This document shows, piece by piece, positions 1-8,945 of a stretch of DNA of 64,000 nucleotides (the first letter of the stretch is position 1; each line of letters opens with the position of its first letter). A model generated the notes under the pieces. That model had not been told where the DNA came from, did no database searches, and saw nothing but the letters and a program-made list of their open reading frames with translations. The stretch covers positions 83,748 to 147,747 of the IMG/VR virus record IMGVR_UViG_3300028840_004475; one strand, written 5' to 3'. A program made the translations under genes and the position numbers. The DNA comes from a virus.

Positions 1-138
1 AAGAGGCCTTGTCGCTCTCGTGCTGATCTTGGTGTAGGTGCCCCACTTTGTCTCTGCCCGCCACACTTCGATGTAGCAGAAGTCCTCCATGACCTCGTCT
101 GGGTTCGAGACTGGAATGGTGATTCTGACGAGTGCCAT
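1..138 (-). CDS. Partial small hypothetical protein, C-terminus off the window
   Basis: The ATG at 138 is followed by an open frame of 46 codons that runs off the left edge. The protein begins MALVRITIPVSNPDE. A GGAGG Shine-Dalgarno sequence lies just upstream and overlaps the end of the patatin-like gene, so it is the next gene of the leftward structural operon. No family recognised. Confidence 0.6.
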   Translation of the reverse strand, partial: MALVRITIPVSNPDEVMEDFCYIEVWRAETKWGTYTKISTRATRPL

Positions 139-140
139 GG

Positions 141-965
141 CTACCTCCGCTCTCCGTTGCCAGGCTCAGGCGGCTCCCACGTCCAGCCGTTCTTGAGCTT
201 CTTCTCGACTGCCTCGTACCCGACCGTGTAGAGCCGGTTGACCATGCTCTTGTCAAGTTTCAGAAAGTCGAGGCCAGAGATCGGTGACTCGATGACGACG
301 ATCTTGGCCTTCTGCCAGATGGCCCTGCTGACGTGCGAGCGCTCACCGGCCCTCATCATGGCATCGACATGGTTCAAGGAGTACGAGCCCCACCACTTCC
401 ATGGCTTCGGGTCGTGCTTCTGTCCAAGGACACGGACACCAACTGCGTGAGACTTTGGCAGATCCACTGGGAAGTTGTGGACGATTCCGCCATCTGTCAG
501 GCGTCTGCCGTCAATCTCCACATGGTGAAACATCCATGGAATTGACGTTGATGCCTGTGTGGCCGGTGCCAATTTGACGTCTGGGGTCTTCTGAGAGGAG
601 AACTGGATTTCCTCCTCGGTGTCGGAATCTGTTGCGATGATGGTCAGTGGGGTCTCCGTATCGCCGAAGGTGAGTGCCACATTTGGCTGGAGAGCTTCCT
701 GCATCTTGTCGAGGGTGAAGAGACCGGGGACGACAGGCCATACGAGGCTTGGCCTGATGATGTCGATCGGTAGGGTCTCCTTGGCGATCTTGAGCGCTTC
801 CTTCGGCTCCCACCCACTGGCGAGCATGGACATGTCCATGGCACTGCCAGACACGCCAGTCCAGCTGTCAAATACGGCACCTTCATCCATCATGCATTGG
901 AACGCGCCTAGAATGATAGGGTAATTGGCACCTGTCCCGCTGCCAACTCCGTTCAAGTTTTTCAT
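141..965 (-). CDS. Patatin-like phospholipase
   Basis: A 274-residue protein with the marks of the patatin fold: a glycine-rich oxyanion-hole segment at residues 6-12 (GVGSGTG), a nucleophile elbow G-V-S-G-S with Ser39, and the second catalytic residue in DGG (Asp158). The last elbow position is Ser rather than the usual Gly. The family hydrolyses acyl chains of phospholipids through a Ser-Asp dyad. The start at 965 has a GGAG site and avoids overlap with the upstream gene; a longer frame to 1031 would run into it. It lies downstream of tail and lysis genes, so it could assist membrane attack during entry or release, but that role is inferred. Confidence 0.75.
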   Translation of the reverse strand: MKNLNGVGSGTGANYPIILGAFQCMMDEGAVFDSWTGVSGSAMDMSMLASGWEPKEALKIAKETLPIDIIRPSLVWPVVPGLFTLDKMQEALQPNVALTFGDTETPLTIIATDSDTEEEIQFSSQKTPDVKLAPATQASTSIPWMFHHVEIDGRRLTDGGIVHNFPVDLPKSHAVGVRVLGQKHDPKPWKWWGSYSLNHVDAMMRAGERSHVSRAIWQKAKIVVIESPISGLDFLKLDKSMVNRLYTVGYEAVEKKLKNGWTWEPPEPGNGERR

Positions 966-969
966 CGTC

Positions 970-1221
970 CTAGTCTCCGTTGAGTTCCTCGCGCAGCCCG
1001 CGCAAGGTCTCAACACTCTCCTCCAATTCATCGTAGATACGCTTGTCCTGCATGTCCCTGCTGCGTATCTCCTGGACAGTCTCGTAGGGGAACAGCTTGG
1101 CGAACCTCTCGTTGTGGTCGTGTCTCAGCCACTCTGTTTCGCCGTTGCCATCACTCTCCCTGCGAAGACGGTCGATCTTCTTCCTACTTCTGAGGCCAAA
1201 AATGCTGGAGAGCAGACCCAT
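970..1221 (-). CDS. Small charged hypothetical protein
   Basis: 83 residues. The N-terminus (MGLLSSIFGLRS) could form a short amphipathic helix and the rest is charged and helical. Its stop and the next start (1222) are adjacent, and it sits between a single-span membrane protein and the patatin-like gene. Not recognised. Confidence 0.6.
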   Translation of the reverse strand: MGLLSSIFGLRSRKKIDRLRRESDGNGETEWLRHDHNERFAKLFPYETVQEIRSRDMQDKRIYDELEESVETLRGLREELNGD

Positions 1222-1479
1222 CTAACCATCTCCCGATTTGCGCTCATCCCGCGCATACAGTTTCTTGGTTAGGTCTTCGGCAAGAGTTTTCAACTCCATT
1301 GACAGTTCAACGTACTTACTGATCTGCCTTTCTGATTTCAGTCTGTCCCTTTCGATGTATGTCATGAGTTGTTTGTACAACCGATGTATCACGAACAGGG
1401 AGAGCACGAAGAGTGCTGCTAACACAGCACATCCCGACGTCGATCCCTGTTTGAGTATCTCGATGAACAATCCTTCCAT
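1222..1479 (-). CDS. Small single-span membrane protein
   Basis: 85 residues with one clear hydrophobic segment (about residues 15-34) followed by a basic, helical and probably coiled-coil tail. Size and topology fit accessory lysis or holin-like proteins, but no family motif supports that. It belongs to a run of three membrane-associated small ORFs (1222-2258). Confidence 0.6.
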   Translation of the reverse strand: MEGLFIEILKQGSTSGCAVLAALFVLSLFVIHRLYKQLMTYIERDRLKSERQISKYVELSMELKTLAEDLTKKLYARDERKSGDG

Positions 1480-1512
1480 CTCTCTTACCTACTCTCAGGA
1501 GTGGGGGCATAG

Positions 1513-2091
1513 TCATTTCGACGGCTGCTCCGCTGGCTTCACGTTGAACTTCGTCAGGAGTCTGGTCATGTTCTCATTTTGGATCTTCTGGTCCTCTTGA
1601 ATCTCCTTGACGCTGTCCTTGATTTCTCCGACGTCCTCCTTGATGTGCTTCTCTTCCTTCTCCACTGCTTCTATTTTTGAACCCAGTTCCTGAGAGACCA
1701 TCTGGGTCTTAGCTTCTGATTCGGCCTTCACTTCGACGATCTTGTTCTTCAGCTCAAGCTGCTTTAGAATCAGCTCGTCGTCGACTGACTTCTGTTCGAG
1801 TTGTGTCCTCTCGAAGTCATCTTCGTCAACGTACTTGAGCGAGAGGATGTACAGTGCTGCACCGAATAGAATGGCCAACACACTGAGGATTGCGCCAACA
1901 CCCTTCCAGGTGTTGAAAAAGCTCTGCATACCATTTGGTGTGCGCGGCTCTGCAGCTGCAGGAGACTGGACCTCAGCTATCACTTCCTTCAGAGTCTGCG
2001 CGAACATCTCCTGAGTGATGTGCTGCTGTTGCTGACGAGACCGATTGTTGCCTCTGCGTCTGCGTCTACGCCTATTTGAAGTCTGGCTCAT
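1513..2091 (-). CDS. Membrane protein with arginine-rich N-terminus and coiled coil
   Basis: 192 residues. A strongly basic start with a run of arginines is followed by a single membrane span (around residues 66-86) and then a long charged heptad-like helix to the C-terminus. Topology suggests a short cytoplasmic N-terminus and an external or periplasmic coiled coil. Not recognised; a function in lysis or superinfection control is only a guess. Confidence 0.6.
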   Translation of the reverse strand: MSQTSNRRRRRRRGNNRSRQQQQHITQEMFAQTLKEVIAEVQSPAAAEPRTPNGMQSFFNTWKGVGAILSVLAILFGAALYILSLKYVDEDDFERTQLEQKSVDDELILKQLELKNKIVEVKAESEAKTQMVSQELGSKIEAVEKEEKHIKEDVGEIKDSVKEIQEDQKIQNENMTRLLTKFNVKPAEQPSK

Positions 2092-2258
2092 TTTCTTTTC
2101 AGCTTGCCTCTATGTTCTTCTGGAATATTCGCCGATTTACCACGACGAATTCTATCCCTGGAAGCCTCCATCATCTTGTTGATCTCGCCGACGTGAGCGT
2201 CGAGGTCCACCACGTTCTCATTCTTCTGCTTGCCGTTGACGTAGACTTTGCGCGGCAT
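2088..2258 (-). CDS. Small basic hypothetical protein
   Basis: 56 residues starting MPRKVYVNGK, lysine- and arginine-rich and probably helical. The ATG at 2258 follows directly after the upstream gene, whose stop is at 2260, and its own stop overlaps the start of the 1513-2091 gene by 4 nt (ATGA type). An upstream extension in the same frame would overlap the neighbouring gene. Confidence 0.6.
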   Translation of the reverse strand: MPRKVYVNGKQKNENVVDLDAHVGEINKMMEASRDRIRRGKSANIPEEHRGKLKRK

Positions 2259-2259
2259 G

Positions 2260-2730
2260 TCAGTCCCTGTACAGCTTGTAGGCCGGATAGATGGTTGGCG
2301 CCTCTGTCGCGTGCGTCGACTCCCAGACCATGCGCAGGTACAAACCAGCAGGGATCTGGAAAGCACTATCGAAGAAGTAGCCAATGTCGCTGCGGCCCGT
2401 GGGAACGTAGACGGTCTCTCCGAACTTCTGGATCCGCAGGACATCGACACCCACGGTCAGACCGTAGAGCGCGAACAGGCCCAGGACGTCGTCCTTATCC
2501 ACGACCGAGAACTCGCCGTAGTCACCGTCCTGGTTGTCGACGATGATGGCGTGTACTCCTTGCAGGGCCACGCTGAATGGCAAAAGCCAATCGAAGACGT
2601 TGGTCGAGTCGGCCACGCACTCGAAGCGATGGCCCTTGATCAGACCGCTCTGGTCGACGTACACGAAGCTGGGAGCGATGATCTCTTTGCCGTCTGGTGT
2701 CTTTGGGTGCTGCCTCAGATCAACGGTCAT
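2260..2730 (-). CDS. Putative virion-associated protein
   Basis: 156 residues, predicted mainly beta, few charged clusters. It follows with a 4-nt overlap after a protein with a carbohydrate-binding-like domain, in a series of four overlapping genes (2260-5251). Composition and context indicate a tail or decoration component. No named family recognised. Confidence 0.55.
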   Translation of the reverse strand: MTVDLRQHPKTPDGKEIIAPSFVYVDQSGLIKGHRFECVADSTNVFDWLLPFSVALQGVHAIIVDNQDGDYGEFSVVDKDDVLGLFALYGLTVGVDVLRIQKFGETVYVPTGRSDIGYFFDSAFQIPAGLYLRMVWESTHATEAPTIYPAYKLYRD

Positions 2731-3737
2731 GCCTCAACCTCCTCGACGCCGTAGTGGACGTAGGCCCTCATGTTCGAGAGGCTGGACAGGTCGTCGCGGA
2801 CGATGAACTGCAGCACGTGGCGGTCGGTGACCTTGATGCTGGTGAGTCCGGGCTTGACCATGAAGCCCACGACCATGACGTCGTCGGCGAAAATGACGTC
2901 ATCTTGGGGATGGAAGTAGCCGAAGAGGCCCATGTTGTCCTTGACCACGAACCTCCAGAGCATGTCCTCAGCGTCCTTGTCCCGGTGCCTGAGCACGAGT
3001 CCCTGGCCCAGGCCTCCGGAGATGCCGCCGAAGGCGTCCGAGGCCCAGCCGTCGGACGGGGCGCCGACGAGCAGGACGATCATGGACACGTGGTAGACGG
3101 TGTTGGCGTCGGGGGCCTCGAACTCGAAGCGGTAGGGACCACTACCGTCGGCGGCCACCAGTTCGATGTCGTCGAGCCAGTAGCGCTGGCCGGCGGTGTT
3201 GCGCGACTCCAGCCTCAGCTTCTGCACGTCGGCGTCGAGGTTGAAGTCGTCGATGGGGATGTTGATCTGCTGCCACTCATCCAGGTCCATGTTCTCGGCG
3301 TAGTCGTCCAGGCGCAGGGCGTCGCCGACGGCGTTGTTTCCCGAATCGAACCACTTGAGCTTGGGCCGCGAGCCGTTGGGGAAGGCCTTGGGTTGGACCC
3401 AGAACCTGATCTCGCTGTAGCCACCGGCGACGTCGACCTCGGAACCGTGGTCCCAGAACACGTCGTCGTTCTCGGCCATGACACCCGTGTCCCAGCCGTT
3501 GGTGCCCGAGTGCATCGAGCCGGCGGTCTCCGAGCCCGTGCCCGAAACCGTCCAGTCGCCGCCGCTGTCACCGGCACCCGTGCCGTTCCAGAACACCTCG
3601 GTGGTACCACTGGCGCGACCGTCGATGTTCATCTGCTCGCTGGCGTTGTCATGGCGCTTGAAGGCGTCGCGGCCCAGGGTCCAGTCGCTGCCGCCGACGT
3701 AGGTGGTCCTGTCGTCACTGAGTTTGGGCAGAGGCAT
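2727..3737 (-). CDS. Tail-associated protein with carbohydrate-binding-like domain
   Basis: 336 residues. Residues about 40-190 resemble beta-sandwich carbohydrate-binding or galactose-binding-like domains: a middle part reading W-x-x-I-N-I-P-I-D-D-F and then YWLDDIELV, the usual last strand of such domains. The last 130 residues match the C-terminal part of the neighbouring 3741-4679 product (shared GGL-x-x-GL and V-R-D-D segments). Probably a receptor-binding or fibre-tip protein; sugar specificity cannot be read from the sequence. Confidence 0.6.
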   Translation of the reverse strand: MPLPKLSDDRTTYVGGSDWTLGRDAFKRHDNASEQMNIDGRASGTTEVFWNGTGAGDSGGDWTVSGTGSETAGSMHSGTNGWDTGVMAENDDVFWDHGSEVDVAGGYSEIRFWVQPKAFPNGSRPKLKWFDSGNNAVGDALRLDDYAENMDLDEWQQINIPIDDFNLDADVQKLRLESRNTAGQRYWLDDIELVAADGSGPYRFEFEAPDANTVYHVSMIVLLVGAPSDGWASDAFGGISGGLGQGLVLRHRDKDAEDMLWRFVVKDNMGLFGYFHPQDDVIFADDVMVVGFMVKPGLTSIKVTDRHVLQFIVRDDLSSLSNMRAYVHYGVEEVEA

Positions 3738-3740
3738 CGG

Positions 3741-4679
3741 TCACGCTCCCAGCAAGTTGCCCTTGACGAAGCACTTGAAGTAGACGCCGGCGGCGTCGAT
3801 GTCGTCGCGCACGGTCACGACGACCTTGTCGCCTGACTCCGCGTGCAACCTCAAGCCGCCGCCGATGACGTAGTTGGAGGCCAGCAGGTCCTTGGAGCTG
3901 ACGATCCACTCGAAGCCGCCGGGGCTGGCGTAGTTGACGAAGCCCTCATTCGTTAGCACGTTGTAGACCTCGATGGTCACGCCGTTGGAGATCACCTCAA
4001 CATACAGCCCATTGGTCAGGCCGCCGACGAGGGAGCCGAAGTATCCACTGCCAAAGGTGATCGAGTTGGCGACGAGCGTGAACTTGATCTCCTGCAACGA
4101 GATGTCGTAGGTCGCGTCGGCCAGGTACTCGAAGACGACGGGCGTGACGCCGCCGTCGACGAGCAGGTCGTCGTTGCCACCGCTCTTGACGAAGTCGTTC
4201 TTGATCGACGACGAGACGCTGGGGAACGAGACCGGGTCGCCGTCGGGGCTGTAGAGGGTGGTCTGCAACCGTCCCGTGCTCGGCACCGTTTCCAGGGCCT
4301 CGACGTTCGTGCCGTCCCAACCACCACACCAGACGGGATTTCCGACGGGCGGACTGCCGTCTGGCGCCAGACCTTCGACCTGCTGGCTGTCGTTGGTACC
4401 AGTGCCGTAGTTGCGTGTGTCGATACCCTGGCGGTTGTCGTCGATGTGGCTGCTGGTGATGTCGGCGGCCGGTGTCGTGCCCTTGGCCCCGCCCCTGATG
4501 ATGGCCTTCTGCGTGCCGTCGGTCTGCTGTGCTGCTGTGGCGCGCGTGGAAAGCGCCACATTCATGTTCGGCTGATTCTGGATCGCCACCTGTCCAGAAG
4601 CATTCGAACTTATTGGCTCGCCATTGGCCCCATAGAGAAGTACGTTCTTCCTCGGTTCTGTGTCTGCGAGTGCCATCAT
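3741..4679 (-). CDS. Putative tail fibre or virion surface protein
   Basis: 312 residues. The N-terminal half is low-complexity (Asn, Ser, Thr, Gly) with segments such as LLYGANGEP and DGTNVEAL that are common in phage fibre and baseplate proteins. The C-terminal 130 residues form a beta-rich domain also present in the downstream 2727-3737 product. It begins at a double ATG overlapping the upstream stop. Confidence 0.6.
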   Translation of the reverse strand: MMALADTEPRKNVLLYGANGEPISSNASGQVAIQNQPNMNVALSTRATAAQQTDGTQKAIIRGGAKGTTPAADITSSHIDDNRQGIDTRNYGTGTNDSQQVEGLAPDGSPPVGNPVWCGGWDGTNVEALETVPSTGRLQTTLYSPDGDPVSFPSVSSSIKNDFVKSGGNDDLLVDGGVTPVVFEYLADATYDISLQEIKFTLVANSITFGSGYFGSLVGGLTNGLYVEVISNGVTIEVYNVLTNEGFVNYASPGGFEWIVSSKDLLASNYVIGGGLRLHAESGDKVVVTVRDDIDAAGVYFKCFVKGNLLGA

Positions 4680-5251
4680 GCCACCGTGTAATACCAGGCC
4701 GTGTAGTTGATGTCCGCGTTTCCGATGCCCGAAGACCTCTCGGCCCGCAGAATCACATCGCCCACAGCCGGTGTGACGTCGGCGTCTGCCACGTTCTTTA
4801 GCGTACCGGATGTGTTCACGTCAGAGGTCGTCTCCTTGTCGTTGCTAGCCACGTACTTCAGGTCACCAGACTCGACGTCGAAGGGGAAGACGACTGGAAA
4901 TGCGTCGCCTCCGTTGAAGTCGATGAACTCATCATTGCGCAGCGTAGTCACACCCCCACCGGGAATCCAGGCGATGGTGGCCTCGGTGCCATCGATGGAC
5001 AGAATCACACCCATCTGCACCAGCCACCTGGCGCTCGCGTTCTCCTTATTGATGAAGGCAGCGAAGCGCGCGGCGCGTATGGTACCGGTGAGCGTGTGCT
5101 TGTAGGCCGAGCCGGCGTTGTCCAAGTCGATGAGCAGAAAATACTCCTTGGCAGTGGTCACCGTCTGCTTCATGACCACAGCCACGTAGCCGACATCGGA
5201 GACGCCCTCTTCCAAAGAGTCTATCTGGACCGCTGCCGGTGACTCACTCAT
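4676..5251 (-). CDS. Putative virion protein
   Basis: 191 residues, soluble, rich in small and acidic residues, predicted beta. It overlaps both neighbours by 4 nt, which indicates translational coupling within the fibre gene group. No family recognised. Confidence 0.55.
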   Translation of the reverse strand: MSESPAAVQIDSLEEGVSDVGYVAVVMKQTVTTAKEYFLLIDLDNAGSAYKHTLTGTIRAARFAAFINKENASARWLVQMGVILSIDGTEATIAWIPGGGVTTLRNDEFIDFNGGDAFPVVFPFDVESGDLKYVASNDKETTSDVNTSGTLKNVADADVTPAVGDVILRAERSSGIGNADINYTAWYYTVA

Positions 5252-5853
5252 GAAATCGTCCTCGTACGACCTGCCTCGTGGATGCCATCGTAGGTGACGG
5301 CGTCGCTCACCGTCTCAAGGACCGTGGTGCCGTCGGTGTCATAGAGCTTCCACACGATGGGCGTAGGCTTCAAGTTTGTTGCTCCACCGGCGCTGCGCTC
5401 GATAGTCTTTTCGATCAGCAACGTATCGTCTTGTCGCTTCCACTCCACCTTGGTCGGGAACAGGCCACCAGTCACCGTCTTCGTGGCCCCGGACACGTAA
5501 CCAAAAGCCGGACCCTCATCGATGAAGTGGATGAGCTGCGGTAGCACCCGATGCTGGGGGGCGGTGATGCCGCTGCTGCTAGCTAGAAGATCCGTGAGCG
5601 TGTAGCCTTCACTGTTCGTGCCAGGATTAGCTACGTCTCTGAACTTCAGGTCTCCGTTGTGAGTCCAAATTGCAACGATCTTGTTGCGGCGTCCACTTTC
5701 GACGATGAAAAGAGCCGGAACCTCAGGAGCATCCTCGAAAGCGGAGAGAGGCGTGTTCGGACTTGGATAGTCCGACCCCTCCCCGCCCCCGAGGCTCGAC
5801 CACTCTTGTTTTATGACCTGAACGATGTCGAGGTCATCTGGTTTGGTCGGCAC
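5248..5853 (-). CDS. Putative virion protein, GTG start
   Basis: 201 residues. The GTG at 5853 has a GAGGAG ribosome-binding site at good spacing. The sequence is beta-rich, with a segment LPQLIHFIDEGPAFG followed by short repeats typical of fibre or baseplate accessory proteins. Coupled by overlap to the next gene. Not recognised. Confidence 0.55.
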   Translation of the reverse strand: MPTKPDDLDIVQVIKQEWSSLGGGEGSDYPSPNTPLSAFEDAPEVPALFIVESGRRNKIVAIWTHNGDLKFRDVANPGTNSEGYTLTDLLASSSGITAPQHRVLPQLIHFIDEGPAFGYVSGATKTVTGGLFPTKVEWKRQDDTLLIEKTIERSAGGATNLKPTPIVWKLYDTDGTTVLETVSDAVTYDGIHEAGRTRTIS

Positions 5854-5875
5854 GATACTCCTCTACCGCAGTAGC

Positions 5876-7459
5876 CTACGCGCCGCTACGACCGTAGTCG
5901 AAGATGCTGACGAACAGATCGGTCGTGTTCATCGCCCACCCAAGACGGATGAGTGCGTTGTTCGCAGTTGGCATCGTGGTCGTGAGACCACCACCGACTG
6001 CGAGCCAGTACACGTCACCAGGGGTTGCGCCAGTGAGGCACGAGCACGGGCCAAGAGACGTGATTGTCGCTTCCTGACCAACGGTACCCTGAGCAGTCTC
6101 AGCGACACCGAAGATCTGAGCCTTGGTTGGCCAGTCCGCCTTGGCGGCATCGCCCTTGAGCAGGCGGTCAGCAGTCGTCGACCAGTAGACCGGATCTGCG
6201 ATGGCAATGGCCTCGCCAACCTCGTAGTCATCCTCGACGATACCTGCCTGAGCAGCCGAAGCCACCAGCTGACCGGAGGCGTTGATGGTGACGGTTGTGC
6301 CGTCGACCTTGACCTTCAGACCAGTGGCGTCTTGGTCGAGACCTCCAGCGGTCGTGCTGTACTTGACTCCCAGTTCGTTGGAGACGATGTCCAGGGTCGG
6401 GTTGGTTGCCTCGAGGTTGATCTCGAGACCTCCATTGGCCCCGTCGAACTCGATGGCGCCGTCTGTCTCGAGTTTGACTTCCACACCGGAGGAGGTGACC
6501 GTGACACCGGCGGCGGTATTCGGAAGGACAGACACCAACTGGTTCGGGGTCGTCCCCGTGAGCTGCAGACCAGGTGTGGTCGCATGCAGCGCCAGTGTCA
6601 CTGCATCGGCGTCGATCTTGACACCGTCCTTGACGTTGACGTCGAGCACGTTGAAGGTCTTGGTAAGACCGTCACCAGCAACGACCTGTCCAGGACCGTT
6701 GAACATGACCCACTCGCCAGGAGTGGAGTCCCAGACGTACCCCAGGTTCTCGTAGATGCTGTTGTCACCAGCAACGGTGCGACCTTCTCCGTTCGTGGGA
6801 ACGGTGAACGTCCACGTGTTGGTGGTAGCGTTGTAGACCGCGACGTTGTCTTCCTTGGTCGCGAACGAACCGGCTGCGCTGGTGTCAGTGACGATGACGT
6901 ACGTGCCATCTGGCGGCTCAGCACCAGAGTTGGCCAGGATCAGGTTCCACGCAGTCCCGCTCCACTCCACGATGTCGCCGATTGCGAACGTCGACCAGGC
7001 ACCCCCAACGCCTGCGACGACGTAGGCGTTGCCAGCGTCACCAGCGGTGAGAGTTGGAGCCGTGGTCAGCGCATCGTTCACCATCTTGAGGACTTGAACT
7101 GCGTGCTTCCACGCGACACCGGCCGCCACGCTGTCGAGCTGGTTCTTGTTGACGGCGTCTGTACCCGCGGAACCTGGCCCCAACCCCGTAATGGAATTGG
7201 TGTTCATCACCAGGTCGCTGGTCAGGTTCAAGCCGTCGAGGTCAGCACCGGTCTGACCATAAGCGAGGGCATCCTCGTCCGCGGTAGCGGACGCCAAACC
7301 GGTGATCTTGTACGGCGTACCGCCGCCGGTACCGTCCATGGCAACGGTACCGTTCATGGTGAGACCAGCAAGGGTGATGGCGTCGGCTGTTGGGTCTACG
7401 CCGCTGTAGCCACCGAGCTGCCCATCCTTGTCGAAGAAAACTGGAATACGTTCGGCCAC
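5876..7459 (-). CDS. Tail fibre protein
   Basis: 527 residues starting at a GTG with a GGAGG site. The N-terminus (residues about 25-130) has fibre features such as ITLAGLTMNGTVAM, ITGL and DAVNKNQLD, seen in many phage side-tail fibres. The centre contains low-complexity beta repeats (DGVKIDADAVTLAL, then GLEI and GLKVKVDG) likely to form a trimeric shaft. The last 110 residues form a separate domain with a Cys-x-Cys pair. Role: host recognition, inferred from family features. Confidence 0.75.
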   Translation of the reverse strand: MAERIPVFFDKDGQLGGYSGVDPTADAITLAGLTMNGTVAMDGTGGGTPYKITGLASATADEDALAYGQTGADLDGLNLTSDLVMNTNSITGLGPGSAGTDAVNKNQLDSVAAGVAWKHAVQVLKMVNDALTTAPTLTAGDAGNAYVVAGVGGAWSTFAIGDIVEWSGTAWNLILANSGAEPPDGTYVIVTDTSAAGSFATKEDNVAVYNATTNTWTFTVPTNGEGRTVAGDNSIYENLGYVWDSTPGEWVMFNGPGQVVAGDGLTKTFNVLDVNVKDGVKIDADAVTLALHATTPGLQLTGTTPNQLVSVLPNTAAGVTVTSSGVEVKLETDGAIEFDGANGGLEINLEATNPTLDIVSNELGVKYSTTAGGLDQDATGLKVKVDGTTVTINASGQLVASAAQAGIVEDDYEVGEAIAIADPVYWSTTADRLLKGDAAKADWPTKAQIFGVAETAQGTVGQEATITSLGPCSCLTGATPGDVYWLAVGGGLTTTMPTANNALIRLGWAMNTTDLFVSIFDYGRSGA

Positions 7460-7462
7460 GGC

Positions 7463-7846
7463 TTATCCTCCTGGTGGTATGGGAACCGGGACCTCCCGGA
7501 TGGTTCCCTTTTCTTCATCAATTGCGACGCGGTTTGGGTCATCGAACCCGTACTTCGCGGCGATCTCTTTCTTCACGGTGTTGTACTTCTGGTTGAGCTT
7601 TTCGACCTGATCTCTCTCGGCGAGCAGTTGGTCATCGAGGACACGTATATTGATCGAAGTCTGCAGGTCGAATACTTTGCGCTTCAGGATCTCGTTCTCC
7701 TTCTTGACGTTGAGACACTCCATGGCCTGCAACCTGAATTTCATGTCTGAATCCGAAGCTGCGAACTTGTACGCATCGAGTTCATCAATTGGTGTCGTCG
7801 GTGAAGGAATTTGTTGTTTTCCGTTGTCTTTCTTGTTTTTAGTCAT
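7463..7846 (-). CDS. Coiled-coil protein upstream of the tail fibre
   Basis: 127 residues. A central helix with heptad pattern (about 50-105) ends in a proline-rich tail (PVPIPPGG). Its end lies only 4 nt before the tail fibre start, so it may be a fibre chaperone or connector, but nothing in the sequence proves that. Confidence 0.55.
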   Translation of the reverse strand: MTKNKKDNGKQQIPSPTTPIDELDAYKFAASDSDMKFRLQAMECLNVKKENEILKRKVFDLQTSINIRVLDDQLLAERDQVEKLNQKYNTVKKEIAAKYGFDDPNRVAIDEEKGTIREVPVPIPPGG

Positions 7847-7867
7847 TTCTGCTCCGTTTTTTATCTG

Positions 7868-8614
7868 TTAATACGGTAGCCAGCATGGCACCGGGTTGAT
7901 GTGCAGGACTACATCAGTTGACGAGATGGCTTGGCCCATGGCCTGGAACCAATACGGCGTCACGAACTCGTCTGGTAACTGTGATGGGTGTGTCAGTACT
8001 CCGTTCAGGCCGATGACCATCTGCGCGCCTGGTGTCAGCCCTGTGAAGACGCTCTGGATGAGCCCGAACATCTGAATCTTGCAGGTAGTGATGCTGGTCT
8101 TCTCAATGATGACACCAAGCGCCTCCATCTTCGACCTGTCAGTGATGTCGACGGTGGTAACGTTGTAGTAGCTGCCTGTCTTATCTGACGTGCAGTAGAC
8201 AGCATTCCCGACGTTGTCACTGGCCAAACAGTTGGCAAGCTCGATGATGTTCGGGACCGTACCAGGAGTGAACGACTGCTCCAGCTGCAGCTTAATGAGA
8301 CGCTCTTCTGTACTGAGGTCAACCTGCGGTTGTTCCGTCGACAACCCAACCAGGGTTTCTTCAGTGACGACGCGCGGACTGTAGTCGAGCGGTCTGATTT
8401 CGACCGCGTGTTGGCCGGCGGACGCCTCGATGGTGACTTCGGTCTCGTCGTTTGGGACCTGTTGCGCGGAGACTTGATGCTCAGCTGCAGTGATCTCGAC
8501 GACGTTGGTGTCGGGACGGATCTGGACAGTGGTAGTCTGCTTCGGAACAGTCGCGGACACCCCTCCAGACGTGATCTGGACAATGGGAGCATTCTTCTGG
8601 ATCAAGGTGCTCAA
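7868..8614 (-). CDS. Putative virion protein, TTG start
   Basis: 248 residues. The most likely start is the TTG at 8614, which overlaps the upstream TGA as TTGA and has AAGGAG about 9 nt upstream. A longer frame upstream would lie inside the neighbouring gene. The protein has many T, V and Q residues in short beta repeats (residues 15-110), then a more globular C-terminal half. Probably a fibre or baseplate protein. Confidence 0.55.
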   Translation of the reverse strand: MSTLIQKNAPIVQITSGGVSATVPKQTTTVQIRPDTNVVEITAAEHQVSAQQVPNDETEVTIEASAGQHAVEIRPLDYSPRVVTEETLVGLSTEQPQVDLSTEERLIKLQLEQSFTPGTVPNIIELANCLASDNVGNAVYCTSDKTGSYYNVTTVDITDRSKMEALGVIIEKTSITTCKIQMFGLIQSVFTGLTPGAQMVIGLNGVLTHPSQLPDEFVTPYWFQAMGQAISSTDVVLHINPVPCWLPY

Positions 8615-8931
8615 GCAATCTGCTCCTTGATTTTGATACCCATGTCCTGGATCGTCAGCTTCTGACCAGCCACATTGGTGATCTGCACTTCGATGTTCCA
8701 CTTCCCGACTTCATCGAGGTCGGTGTCGCTGAAGATGAAGCGGAAGTAGCCGTTGGTCGGGTCGTAGAGGTCGCCGTTTACGGTCTTCGGCGTGTCGTAC
8801 CCGATGTGCAGGTCGATCGAGAACCCGGTGATGTCGATGGGATCGCCATCGGCGTCCAGGTACTGGAATACCAAAGCCGGAAGGTTGTCACCTTCGACAT
8901 AGTCGAAGACTGTAGTTGCATCGCAGCTCAT
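8611..8931 (-). CDS. BppU-like N-terminal domain protein
   Basis: 106 residues forming a single Ig-like domain: an opening DNLPALVFQYLDADGDPIDITG, charged turns and a closing W-N-I-E-V-Q strand, as in the N-terminal domain of siphophage baseplate upper proteins and related head or neck proteins. Likely a baseplate or neck component. The match is by pattern only. Confidence 0.5.
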   Translation of the reverse strand: MSCDATTVFDYVEGDNLPALVFQYLDADGDPIDITGFSIDLHIGYDTPKTVNGDLYDPTNGYFRFIFSDTDLDEVGKWNIEVQITNVAGQKLTIQDMGIKIKEQIA

Positions 8932-8945
8932 GGCCCCTCCGGTCC

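Noticed and set aside
2697-3836. Long plus-strand frame of 379 codons
   Set aside because: Antisense of the carbohydrate-binding-like gene, with a repetitive Val/Asp/His composition typical of shadow frames in GC-rich DNA.
5825-7750. Long plus-strand frame of 641 codons
   Set aside because: It is the antisense of the tail fibre gene and its neighbours; no ribosome-binding site, and the minus-strand product has fibre motifs.
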